From Topomyia yanbarensis (lineage: Eukaryota; Arthropoda; Insecta; Diptera; Culicidae), in NCBI RefSeq assembly GCF_030247195.1, contig NC_080671.1:34508343-34572342 (forward strand): a stretch of DNA of 64,000 nt, written 5' to 3'. The position numbers were made by a program, and so were the translations under genes. Of the stretch, positions 44,796-56,000 are shown one piece after another; position 1 is the stretch's first letter, and every line of letters starts with the position of its first letter. The notes under the pieces are model-generated. The model made no database searches. It saw only the letters and a list, made by a program, of their open reading frames with translations, and had not been told where the DNA came from.

Positions 44796-45320
44796 TTAAC
44801 CCATTCATGCCCATGCTGTTTGTGGACAACAACGTTTTAAGAAGCTATAACTTTTGATTGAGGCAAGATGTGTTCACAAAATCAAGTAAGGCTAATAAAT
44901 GCATCTATTGCCTTTCATTTGAGTACTAACAGTTACAAGGATCAGCTCTAGAACTGAAGCTATTGCAATTAGTCTGATTGGATTCCGATGGAGCAGTGCT
45001 GCCAGGGACAGTTTACGTTGACGACGGAAAATGAATTTTTTATATATCTTCGTTATGTTGCAATATTAATAAAAACTGATAAAACTTGTCAATTTAGACT
45101 GTCTTTGGCTACGTTTTCCACACAAGTGGACTATTGTAAATTTTCTAAGAAAGTTGTATTGAGCATTGGAAAGTAAAAATTAAGAAGCTTCTAGCACGGC
45201 GAGAGAAGCACCTTTCTTTAGGAAAAAGGCTTTTCGTGTTTCTTGACCCCATCGTTTTCAAATAAAAATAGTTTTGAAACCCTACGTGCGCTAGAAAAAA
45301 GTTGGGGATGAAAGGGTTAA
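44796..45320. mobile_element. TTAA-flanked MITE, copy 1
   Basis: Starts TTAACCCATTCATGCCCATG and ends GGGGATGAAAGGGTTAA, inverted repeats within TTAA (44,796-44,799 and 45,317-45,320). This is the piggyBac-type target. Homologous in reverse orientation to 58,713-59,339; the interior shares CCGATGGAGC and GCTGCCAGGGACAGTT. No coding capacity. Confidence 0.85.
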
Positions 45321-45329
45321 ATAAGTAAA

Positions 45330-45895
45330 GGTTTTTTTTATTGTTTAAATAGAAAAAGCTGTTTGAAAATAGGAATACCTCCTTAAGGAAAATCAAGGTG
45401 TTTGTCAATTTCGACATCAAATTTCACGAAACTTTGCTGATGTGACTTTATCACGAAAACATGTTCGAAAGCCAAAAAATACTTTTAACCATATTTTCAG
45501 TGTTTGGTATCACCATGTTAAATTGACATGAATTCTACTGTGTTCATGAAAGTTATGTTATTCGTTGGAATTTGAACGTAGGTGATAAGTATTCATTGTA
45601 TGGAGAAAACGTCGAAAACTGATTTTAACGTATCCCTACGAATATATTTCGCCCAAACAAATTAAAAGAAAATATTACGTTCAGCAAAGTTACTTAAAAC
45701 CATCTGCGCTACAAAGTTGCAGAAGAAAAAAATATTTTTTCATTGGGACTACCCCCTTAAGAAGAATTAACGTGCTAACCGACTCAAATGCTTTATCAGG
45801 TTTCATGAAACTTTGCCGAAGATGTTCAAAAATGAAAACTTTACCGAAAGCCAGTAAATGCTTTCAACCGTCTTTTTCGGGTTTGGAACCACTGT
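45330..45895. repeat. Repeat ending GGAACCACTGTGC
   Basis: Noncoding repeat with lines such as ACTTTGCTGATG and ACTTTGCCGAAGATG. Its right end, TTTGGAACCACTGTGC (about 45,880-45,895), resembles the tip of the 15-kb element in the same orientation as that element's right end. It may be a small relative or an old fragment. Confidence 0.45.
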
Positions 45896-45977
45896 GCAAC
45901 GTAGAAATGAAACAGTTTTTTCCTTGTAAATTTTTAGTATTAGCTTCCTTTCATTAATAAAATTACACATACTGACC

Positions 45978-46594
45978 CTAACTGCTTGCCCGAGGGCTCG
46001 GATAATCATCAAATGCATCGGCAATTATGTCCATAAATCTGCCAAAGGCATTCGGCAGATCGTTAGCAGCTTGTCGATCTAACACTTCGATGAAATAGTT
46101 CAGCATCACATTTCCGAACAACCTCACATCCACTCCGGACACCATTCGCCACTTGTGGTTTTTGGCCAGCTTAGTAAGCGAGCATTGAAACATTTTCGGA
46201 CTATTGAGACCGTACTCGATGAGGGCTCCGAAACCATTAATCATGTTAAGTGAGTGGGAAAAGAGTGCCTCATTGTCCGCTAGATTGGTACTGTTCAAAT
46301 CCGCGCTGAAGTCAAAATACGAGAGGAACTCCGGGTGTTGATTAAACATGCTGGAATCGTTTTGAAGGCAGTTAGTTCTGATATGTTGTTATCAGCATAG
46401 AAAAACTAAAAATCTTACGTCAGCAACACGTTGCGTCCATGAACGTGAAGATCCTGCTTAAGTAGGCCCCACATTGAGAGAAGAGTTATCTTCTGCTTTC
46501 CGGTCAGACCGGTTTCATCCATCATGTGCATCATTTTCCCTTCTGCCATGAAATAACACTTCAACGGATCTGCGTCCAAGCGAATGAAAAACAT
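45978..46594 (-). CDS. Globin, two exons
   Basis: Exons 46,594-46,419 and 46,350-45,978 with a 68-nt GT-AG intron (GTAAGA...TTCCAG) give a 182-aa protein. Globin landmarks in order: a tryptophan in the A helix (W42, LLSMWGLLKQD), the B/C region TMFNQHPEFLSYFDF with the CD-corner phenylalanine (F71 or F73), a distal-type histidine (H91, LFSHSLNM) and the proximal-type histidine (H124, LAKNHKWRMV). The intron splits a codon after its second base immediately before MFNQHP, the position of the ancestral globin intron B12.2; the G7.0 intron is absent. The protein binds heme and oxygen, probably inside cells, as no signal peptide is visible. The first ATG is the only good start seen, but an upstream exon is possible. 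Intact frame, so probably a working host gene. Confidence 0.85.
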
Positions 46595-47880
46595 TTTCGC
46601 TGTCTCACGGCCTGCTGATCGTGAACGTATACATTATTCACGTTTAGATGATTCTAAAGCCGGTTGTTCCTTCTTGCAAAAATTTTCAGTAGCTCTCGAT
46701 TAACATGGGACTGTTTAAATTTTCTTTAAGGTGCAATATTGAAAAAAAAACTGTTATACGCCAAGTACATTTCACACCAGTCAAGGAAGGAGAAAACTTT
46801 TCTTTTTTATTTTATGAGAAACAGTTTCTCCAGTATTTCCCCCCAGAGTAAATTTTGTCAGTTATCATTTACGCCATAATCCTGAGTCTGCCGAGAGCTG
46901 TCTACTAATAACAACCGCTCGAATAAAAAGGGAACGATTTGGCTGTGAGCTGATGTAACACACCGGCTTTCATCAGCGGTGTATATGTGTTTATGCAATT
47001 CAATCATCGTAATTCGTTCCAATTTTAATTTGCATCCGAGCGTGCCGATGGGAATCGAACGCCAACGCCACGCTATAAGCCACACTTGATCGGTGTCGGT
47101 CGCTTTGCGACCCGGTGTAATTCGAACCAAAACAATATTTATTCATCTCCTGCGGTTAATTTGTATAAACAAGAACACCGCCGCCAATCATTCGGGGCCC
47201 GTCAGCACCGTCTCGGTGGTGTTGGTTGAAAGCTTATCTTGGCACCTACTCTCAATGTAGTAATTGGTGTCCTCCGAACCGGACAGGAGGACTAAAGTGC
47301 AACAAGTACTATAAAGCTTTGGCCCCTAAAGGCCTAAACGGAACAGTGACACTAACAGAATCAGAGACAGAACGAGAGAGAGAGAAACGCTATTTATTTT
47401 TATGTTTTAATTTTCGCTAATTGGTGCAAAAGTGATACCGACAGTTGTTATCATTTATCATTCCGTTAGGACTCTTGTGGGGGTGCTCGGCAGAGCGGCT
47501 GCCGCGGACCTGATGATGACTTTGTGTCCCTCCCATTCTCACCGGGGGTGTGTGTGTATGTATTGTGGGATGAGTTGTTTATTGCGACTGGACACGTGGA
47601 CGCCTGCCGGCTGATCTATCCGGGGGAGCTTCCTCATCAACGCAACTTTCCATTGTGCGGTAATTGGATATAGTTGCTTTGAAAAGGTTCGCCCAGTAGA
47701 GCAGTGGTTTTGGGCCTCTGGGTGTAGCAATTATACTAATCGGTGAACGTTGAAGCCAAACCCATGGGCTGTTAGCGGTAAACGTGAGTGGAAAGATAAA
47801 TTACTTGCAACTAAAAGTAACTATCTTTTGGTATTTGAATCTTAATCCAAGTATTTCTTATTTATGCGACAGGAACTATG
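46595..47880. other. Region upstream of globin, no gene recognised
   Basis: Would contain the globin promoter and any 5' untranslated exon. Short open frames on both strands (46,858-47,130 and 47,226-47,730) show no domain. A GAGAGAGAG run lies near 47,373. Confidence 0.35.
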
Positions 47881-47884
47881 GCCA

Positions 47885-48720
47885 CAACTACACGAAAAAA
47901 ATTGTTCCTTAAATTGTGAATAAAGTGCCATGAATTCTAGAACAATCACATTTTTACATTACGTAAACATGGTCCTCATGAACAAAAGTCATGTGTTTTA
48001 TAATTATGTTCCGTTTCCCTTCAGTAACGTCTATATAACGCTTTTATTAGTGGAGATATTCGCTTTTGTTTTGTGAACTTTAGTCACGGCTTCCGCCATA
48101 CTATTATCAAACCGATTTTCTGTACGTGAACTAGTTCACAACTTTATGAACATTATTCATAAATCGTGATTTTATTCATAGCTTTTGGAACATTACTCAG
48201 AGTCCGACTATTCGACATGGACTGATACATGATTTGTTAAATTTTGAACATGATCTGGTTTTTGTGGTTGTGAAGTAGTTTACAAAATCAAAACATATTT
48301 TCTGTTAAAGTATTTCACGAAACCCGGAATATTATTCATGAATCCTTCTAGTCATCTTGAACTAGTTTTTGATTTCTAATCTATTAATCAAGATTCAATA
48401 TTTGTGCTCGTGAAATAGTTAACAAAATCATAAAATGTTTTCGTGTATACGTGAACTGCTTCATGATTCCTAACGATTAGTCATTTTTCATGCTCATGAA
48501 ATAGTTCACAAATGACCATGAAATAAATTTCATATTCTCACATATATAATTTTCATATAATTTTCACAATTGATCACAACTGATCATTCGTGCTCGTGAT
48601 ATAGTTAATAAAATCATTAAATATTCTTCATGGATTTGTGAACTGGTTCATGATTCATAGTACATGATTCACGATCTATCTTGAGTGTTTGTGATATTTA
48701 GAAGACATTCGCAATCATTT
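47885..48720. repeat. TTCATGAA/TTCACGAA-rich repeat, copy 2
   Basis: Same family as 43,200-43,775 and 63,825-64,000. Begins near ACTACACGAAAAAAATTG, whose counterpart closes the 63.9-kb copy (AATTTTTTTCCGTGTA). Words such as GTGAACTAGTTCAC and CACGAAAC recur every 60 bp or so. Confidence 0.6.
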
Positions 48721-48888
48721 TCCATTTCAGGCTACTTTGTACATGGTCTTGAAATTCACAATATTTTGATTTTTTTAAATATTTTATAGTTATGTTCAGC
48801 TTCTAGCAACTAGTAATTGGTGCGAGCAGCAATTATAAGAAAACTATTAGGACCTCCTACATCGTTATTCATTTGATTAGGTTCAATG

Positions 48889-49330
48889 CACAGTGGTCCA
48901 GAATGCAAATTTGGCAGGAATTTTGAGATTTAACTAAAACTAAACAACTTAGCCTTATTAAGTCCTTGGAGAAGTTTTCGAAGTTTGCGAGCTCTTTTTT
49001 TGTTAAAACAACAGTTAGGGTGGTTCTTATTTTACCAAGGTAAAACATTAACTTTATTAATCATTCTAGTTAGAGCCAACCGACCTCCAGCGAAGTTGTA
49101 GAGCGACGAACTTTAGAAAAGTTTGCTGAAAACATGTAATCTCTATCTGTCATACTTTTCATTGTACAACAAATTAAAATCGAAGGTTAGGGTGTTTCTT
49201 AGAAATACTGTTTTATTCGAATAACTTTTTCAGTATTGATTTTTTTTATTTATTCAGTTTGTTTATTTGATAGGCACAAATGCGTTAGCTTGGTGGTGCC
49301 AAATTCTTTTGTTTTTTACATTTTAAATAC
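48889..49330. repeat. Repeat starting CACAGTGGTCC
   Basis: Starts GCACAGTGGTCCAGAATGC, sharing the terminal word of the 15-kb element. No matching right end recognised. Noncoding. Confidence 0.35.
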
Positions 49331-49369
49331 TTAATACTAGGAGGTCACAATGTTCCTATGTTTTTACGT

Positions 49370-49720
49370 TTCTTATAAAAGAAATGTATATAATTCGCTC
49401 AAACTTTCAAGTTTTTTTTGAGACCCGGAGGGCCGAGTCTTACATACCAATCGACTAAGCTCGACGATTTGAGACAATGCCAGTGTGTATGTAACGGACA
49501 AACTCTCATTCGTGTTTCTCAGCAATGGCTGAACCGGTCTTATCCAACCCAACTGCCAATAAAAGGCCTCACTGCCAGACAAACCGCTATTAATTTGTTT
49601 TTGATTCTGTTGTTTAGTTTCTAAGATATGGATTTTTGAATGTCCAATAAAGGTTATTTTAGCAGTTTTTTTGAGATTACTGACGAAATTGACAACATAG
49701 ATGAACGCTTTATACATTTC
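49370..49720 (+). repeat. Dispersed repeat, family B, copy 1
   Basis: Head has a small hairpin, TTTCTTataaaAGAAA, then AGACCCGGAGGGCCGAGTCT and ACAATGCCAGTGTGTATG. The plan is like family A but the sequence differs. The copy at 63,600-63,820 is inverted. Confidence 0.6.
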
Positions 49721-51716
49721 TAGACAGCCTCAATGAATACCTTTCCAACGAACAATAGTATGTTGAAATCGGACTATTAGCGAAGGAAATATTAAATATT
49801 AAATACGTGTGACAGATTATTGCCGTTTACTAATATCTAGAAATAATACCGAAAATATGAAATTGACTATTACCGTCAAAACGGCTAAGTTGAGGTCAAT
49901 AGCATCTTCGGAGAAGTTATTGTATTTAAGAAGCTCTTTCTTTTGACATTGCGTTTTCACTGATTAATTCCCCTATACGTGAGATATTTTCATTATTTTT
50001 TTTTAAAGTTATTATATCGAGATGATGTCTTTTGCTAATTTATAGCTCGTTTTTTGCAAACAACTTTGCTGAAGACACCAAGTGTCTGTCTTGTATGCTT
50101 TAAAAGTTATGATATGTTATTTATCGTTCAATATAGTAATGATCCGTTTTAATATACCAACCGAATTTTATTTGGATAAAACGGAAAAGGATGATATCAG
50201 GACATATTTTGTACTTCTGTGCATTTTCTACGTACCATTTTCTCCTATGCACCTAACAATTTCAAGTTGTCTGATTGTGTCTTGATCACTTATCAATGTG
50301 CATACTTTCATTTGCCAGTACCTTCTGAAAGCTAACTTTCTAACTTATGACCCTTTGATCGATCTAAAATATATCTCGGAAAACGAGAAGCGAAATAAAT
50401 GACTTCAAGTAGATGGAAACAAACTCGTCCACAAGAAACTTCTTCGTATACCGTCTACTTGAGGATTATTTTTAATGATATCTTTTTTCTATTGCATCGA
50501 ACTACACCATTTTTGGTAGTTTGTTAAAAGAAAAATTTCACGGTTTCTTTCAAAATTTGGCGAATCTTCTCCCATTCGTTAATTTGTTTGGGTAGTTTAT
50601 GTTAAAAAAGTGTTCTAAATTAATAGATACAATTATGGGGGTGGACTGCTTTGGGAGAGAAAAAATTAAAGGGTTGTGTACAGGACACGACCACGGTGAC
50701 ATTAAAAATATAGCTTTTTTATCTATCACACATATTGACACACGCTCTTGTTCACTCGCCTGTTTTCATATGTTACAACTTGCTATATACCCTCCCCATT
50801 AAAACATAATTTATTGAAGGTCTTTTAACGGTAATCTATTAATTAATCAAGTATCTCACTAGGTGATTGGCATTATTTGGCTGATCCATCTAGTAAAAAT
50901 AGGCTGGTCTGTCCAGAAAATATATTCAAAAGAAAAGTTCCATATTGAGAGCTGTGATGAGGAAACCCACGCCCGCCAACGGAAATATACAGATTCTCCA
51001 TAAAATATGAAATTTCATTTTCCATTTAAATTTTCAATAATGTACTAATGAATTTAAATTTAAATTTTCAATAATGTACTAATAAACAATCTTAAGTGTA
51101 AGTATTTCTTGATCGATTAGTGGTGGAAAAATGAAATTATTTGATAAATTACATTGTTATGCAACGTTCGCACTACCAGTTAAAACGGGTTTTTATGCTA
51201 TCTTGGTGACATTTTTCTTGTTGCTAATTATTAAAACTTGTTATAACTCTGTAGTGTAAACATTGTATTATTAAACCAATTCTGCAGCGTTTTATGTTAT
51301 GTAGGTGTTTTATGTGGTAATAGGACTGACATAATTATATCTTCAGTACAGCGGTTTGTTTCATAATTTAAAACAGATTTATTTTAAAATTTAAATTAGT
51401 ATACCCAACCGTATTTGTTGTATACCTTAAAACGCAATTAGAACTGTGTTTTAAATACATAGGGTAGGACAGATATTCTGTCTGGTTAAACTGGGAAAAC
51501 AATTTTAAGTCCAGTAACGCTTAAGACATGGCTTGAATTTGAATCGAAAAAGAACACCCGCTTCAACTGCTGCTGGGACGGTAAGTTCTGTTTTAAAATT
51601 TTCCGTTGTGTGCAGTACGAAACAAAAGTGTTTGAAATTAGAAAACAAAAAGTTCTGCTGGGAATGTGATTGTTTCCGATGCAATTACACTCAGATTTTT
51701 CACGCAGGAGATACAG
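49721..51716. other. Noncoding stretch
   Basis: No gene recognised. A short direct duplication, TTAAATTTTCAATAATGTAC, occurs at 51,025 and 51,057. Several phrases such as AACTTTGCTGAAGACACC recall common mosquito repeats. Confidence 0.35.
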
Positions 51717-51806
51717 GCCGTGTAAATGAAAACCGCGTAAATTTAAAAAAAACGCGTTAATGAAAACCGCGTAAATTTCAAAATCCGCGTAAAAAACCTG
51801 AGTGTA
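51717..51806. repeat. AACCGCGTAAAT minisatellite patch
   Basis: Repeated AACCGCGTAAATTT-type units ending AAACCTGAGTGTA. Related to the block at 1-407. Confidence 0.65.
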
Positions 51807-52104
51807 CTCTCCTATATAAAATACTACGCTGCTGAACAGTGCAATAACTACAGAAGCACGTTGTCAGATGCCTTACTGATAAAAAACATAACCGAAATAT
51901 GAAACATGAAAACCAATTGGCTCTTTACCCTACGCAGCTACAAAGCGCCGTAAACATGGATTAACAAGTTACAACGCACACGCATGCATAAAAATAAATA
52001 TATTTTTTTCAAACGCAACACTCTTAAGCAGCACACACCGTATTGAATTAAATCCAAACCACCCACCCACTTTGCAAATCATTCTGTGATACCGTGCTGG
52101 TACC

Positions 52105-52435
52105 CGACAAATCCGCACACGGCCACCGCTGCCGAAAATGCATAGCGTCTACCGCTTATTGTAGTGCCCAGACGCTGCAGCCATGATCTTACCCGTTCGA
52201 CATAAGAACAAAAACTGATTCAAACTGGTACGCGTCACCTCTATTTATAAACTAACCGTATATGGTTTAGTCACTTAGGTGCGAGTGTGTGCAAATGCCA
52301 ACGTTACCGAAAATCGATAGCACTTATTGCATCGCCCGGAGACGACGTTGCTCGTGTGGGATAAGAGCAACAACTGATTTAAACGGACATGCGTTGCTTC
52401 TATTTATGACTTTTCGTGTTTCATTGAGCAACTAA
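52105..52435. repeat. Two diverged tandem copies of a TATA-bearing segment
   Basis: Two units of about 170 bp share the order GCCGAAAATGCATAGCG / ACCGAAAATCGATAGCA, CTTATTG, then AAGAACAAAAACTGATT / AAGAGCAACAACTGATT, then CTCTATTTATAAAC / CTTCTATTTATGAC. The TATTTATAA near 52,249 resembles a TATA box and is weaker in the second copy. No gene start follows clearly. Confidence 0.5.
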
Positions 52436-53055
52436 GCTGCCCTCTTTTGACGGCTGTGTCTGAGAAATCTGCCTCACGAATGGTATTTTTCCCGTTTTTT
52501 GTGAACTTTTTAATTTTACCAATTTCCAAAAGTCTACTTTGATTGGGGAGATATTAAATTATTGCCAATATTTAAGTTAGGTGTTTCTGAATCGGTTGGT
52601 GTATGAATGATTAAAATCCATCTAGTAATATCGGAGTTATAAGCGTGCAAACCTTACATAGTTTCGTTACATGGGAGATAGTTTAGATTTTAGAATGACA
52701 CCTAGCCCCAGATAGTGGAGTAAGACATTTTTAATGTCAAAAGAGGTTTGTTTTCGTGATTTTTTGAAAGGGATAGAAACGTCCTAACTTTTTGAAAATT
52801 TATGTATACTCGTACACACATTTGTTAAAATGTTAAAATAAAAATTTCCTTGGAAAACTTCACAATATGGAGGAGTAAACGAATATTTCCGTACTGGAAA
52901 AGTGCAGCCGGTTATGGTTGAAATCAATGAAACAAAAAAATTCCAATTTACATAAGTATACCTTTTGTTTGATCTTCTGTACCCGTTTTTTCCGCGTTCT
53001 TCTAGAAATTACAATTTTTACGTGAATTTTTGATACTAACGTGCCACACAAATGA
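52436..53055. other. Noncoding stretch
   Basis: Nothing recognised. An open frame of 80 codons on the minus strand (52,860-53,102) runs into the foldback element and has no features. Confidence 0.35.
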
Positions 53056-53059
53056 TTAA

Positions 53060-56000
53060 CACTCGGAATACCAAGGGGGTAAAAAGTTACGCGGACTACC
53101 AAGGGGGTCTAAAAAAATGGGAACGCTTACTTTGACCGGTCATATCTCAGCCGTTACATAATCGATTTCAAATCTGTCTTCACCAATAGAAAGATATGTC
53201 TTTTGTGAATACGTCAAATAAAAAAAATAGAAGAATAGAGTTGTCTACCGTAAGTTATAGTAAAAAGAGTATAACAAAGTCGGTGAGAAAAAAAATGGGA
53301 ACGCTTCTTTGACTTGCCATATCTTAGCTGTTTGCTCACCAATTTTAATATTTTCTTCACCATTGGATAGGCAATTTTTTTATAAAAACAGTGAACAAAG
53401 AATGATGGAAAACAAATCTGTATATCTGAAGTAATTGTAAAAACAGTAATTGAGAGTCAGTACAGACGAAATGAGTTTTTCTGTCCAAACAATCGTATCA
53501 CGACCATTTGTCAACCAATTTCAATTTTCCTTACACCAATGCAATCCTTAGAGCTTCTAGACTTGTAATATATGCAATAAAAAGTATATTTTCAAAAAAT
53601 ACTATACTTATTCGAGTTTTTAGGAGATAGGATTTTTACAATGTAGGTGGCATACGGCATTGAAATTCTTTGCGACTTGTTAGTTTTACGGTTTGAAAAT
53701 TACCTGTTTACTCAATAGTTCTACATATTATACATGGATATTATTATATCAAAATGTTTGCACAAACGTGGAGAAACACAATATTGTATGTAAGCTACTA
53801 AATAATAGAGTGTGTCAGGACGATTCAGTAAATACGACGAAGTTCAGAATTTTAAAATATTCGTCATATAACTTCAAATTTGAAGCGATGACCTATACAT
53901 TTTAATACACCAGTCGATTGTAATTGATGGCGGCTACAATTTCTGAAAAAACACATTTTTATATTTTCTCAAAAAATAGCCAAAAGTACGTAGAAGTACA
54001 GAAATTTCATTTAGTTCGCAAATAACGTTGAATTCAAAGTGATGGCCTGTACCTTTTTATATACCAATCGATTATAATTGATTTTGGTTACAATTTCTGG
54101 AAGAACGATTTTTATATTTTCTCAAAAATAGACATAAGTACGTAGAACTACAGTAATTTCATTTAGTTGACAAATAACTTTAAGTGTTCAAAGCTATTAC
54201 CTATGCAATTTATACACCAATCGATTGTAATTGATTTTGGCTACAATTTCTGAAAGAACAAATTTTTATATTTTCTAAAAAAAAGCCAAAAATACGTATA
54301 AGCACAGAAATTTCATTTAGTGGGTAAATAACGTCGAATTCTAAGGGATCATCCCTTAGAATACTTTTTATACACCAATCGATTGTAATTGATTTTGGCT
54401 ACAATTTCTGAAAGAACAAATTTTTATATTTTCTAAAAAAAAGCCAAAAATACGTATAAGCACAGAAATTTCATTTAGTGGGTAAATAACGTCGAATTCT
54501 AAGGGATCATCCCTTAGAATACTTTTTATACACCAATCGATTGTAATTGATTTCGGCTATAATTGTTGCAAGATAAACTTTTTATATTTTCTTTAAAAAA
54601 ACGACAAAAATACGTAGAAGTACAGAAATTTCGTTTGATTGGCAAATAACTGCAAATTAAAAGGGATGACCTACACTATTTATACACCAATCTATTGTAA
54701 TTGATGGCGGCTACAATTTCTGAAAGAACAATTGTTTATATTTTCTCAAAAATTAGCCAAAAATACGTAGAAGTACGGAAATTCGCAGTTATGTGCCAAT
54801 CAGACGAAATTTCTGTACTTCTACGTATTTTTGTCGTTTTTTGGGAAAATATGAAAAGTTTATCTTGCAACAATTGTAGCTGAAATCAGAGTTGCACAAA
54901 ATCATGATCATCACTTTTTCTTCAAAATGTACCCAAAGCTTCAGTCACAAATCAAAATGATCGTCTTTTTCAGTTGAGAGAACTTGAGCAACCGAAATTG
55001 AGCATAGTGAGTACCAACAACAGTGACGAGGGAGAGTGAGAAAAAAAATGACGGGGCGCAGACAGCCGAGTCAAGTGACAACACACAATGATAATTTCTC
55101 TTTCCTTTTTGTCTACCACGCGAATTCAACAAGCGTAGTTTTTATTCACTAAATAATCACCATATACGATTCAATCACTAGCCAGTGCTTATTGACCCTT
55201 CGCAATTGCCTTAAATTCGATCAAAATCATAGTACATACTGATAGTTAAACTTGAACATGTTGATAAACTTGAAAGTTACTTATAGCTTACATGCTCCTG
55301 AATTGGTAGTAATGCATATTGTTTTTTGACCTGGTTTACTGCAGAAATATTTATCAACAGACAGAGCATATTTTTAACTAACCAAACACATCAACATGAT
55401 CAAAACACAACATATATTTCTTTTGATTTCCTTGCATTTTAACCCTGCCTACTGTGTTTGGGTGCTCTAGACTGTGAATAAACAGAAGTTAGTTTTATGT
55501 TATTAGGGAATCCCATAGAATGTAGAATGAATATTATATGATTGAATATGACATTAAATGAGCAATTTACGTGGCTTACAACTCCTATCAAAACGGTGAC
55601 GGAAAATGAAAGACAATATTTCTCAAACAATTTTCGGTTAGCAACCAAACCAATTGTTTAATAGATAATGTATTTGAACTATAATATTGAATTCAAGACT
55701 TGCATCGTGCAGAATTTAAAATTCCCTTTGCTTGGCCTAATGACAATAATTTTCAAAACTGACTGTCATCGAGAGGCTTCAGTCAAACTGAGTGAACAAA
55801 AGAGCGAAAAGACAGAACATTTTTTTCGCAAAGGCACTCACGTAGTATGACTGACACTATATGGTGCTGTCACAGTGCGAGAACTTCTACGGAAAGAGAG
55901 TCGAATATGAGTACTTGCGACTGTGTAGGAAGGTTTTCTGTTTACGGTTACCGAATGCAGCACTGGCTGAAATCAATTACAATCGATTGGTATATATAAA

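Noticed and set aside
46858..47130. 90-codon minus-strand frame upstream of globin as an extra exon
   Set aside because: No splice connection to the globin exons and no domain.
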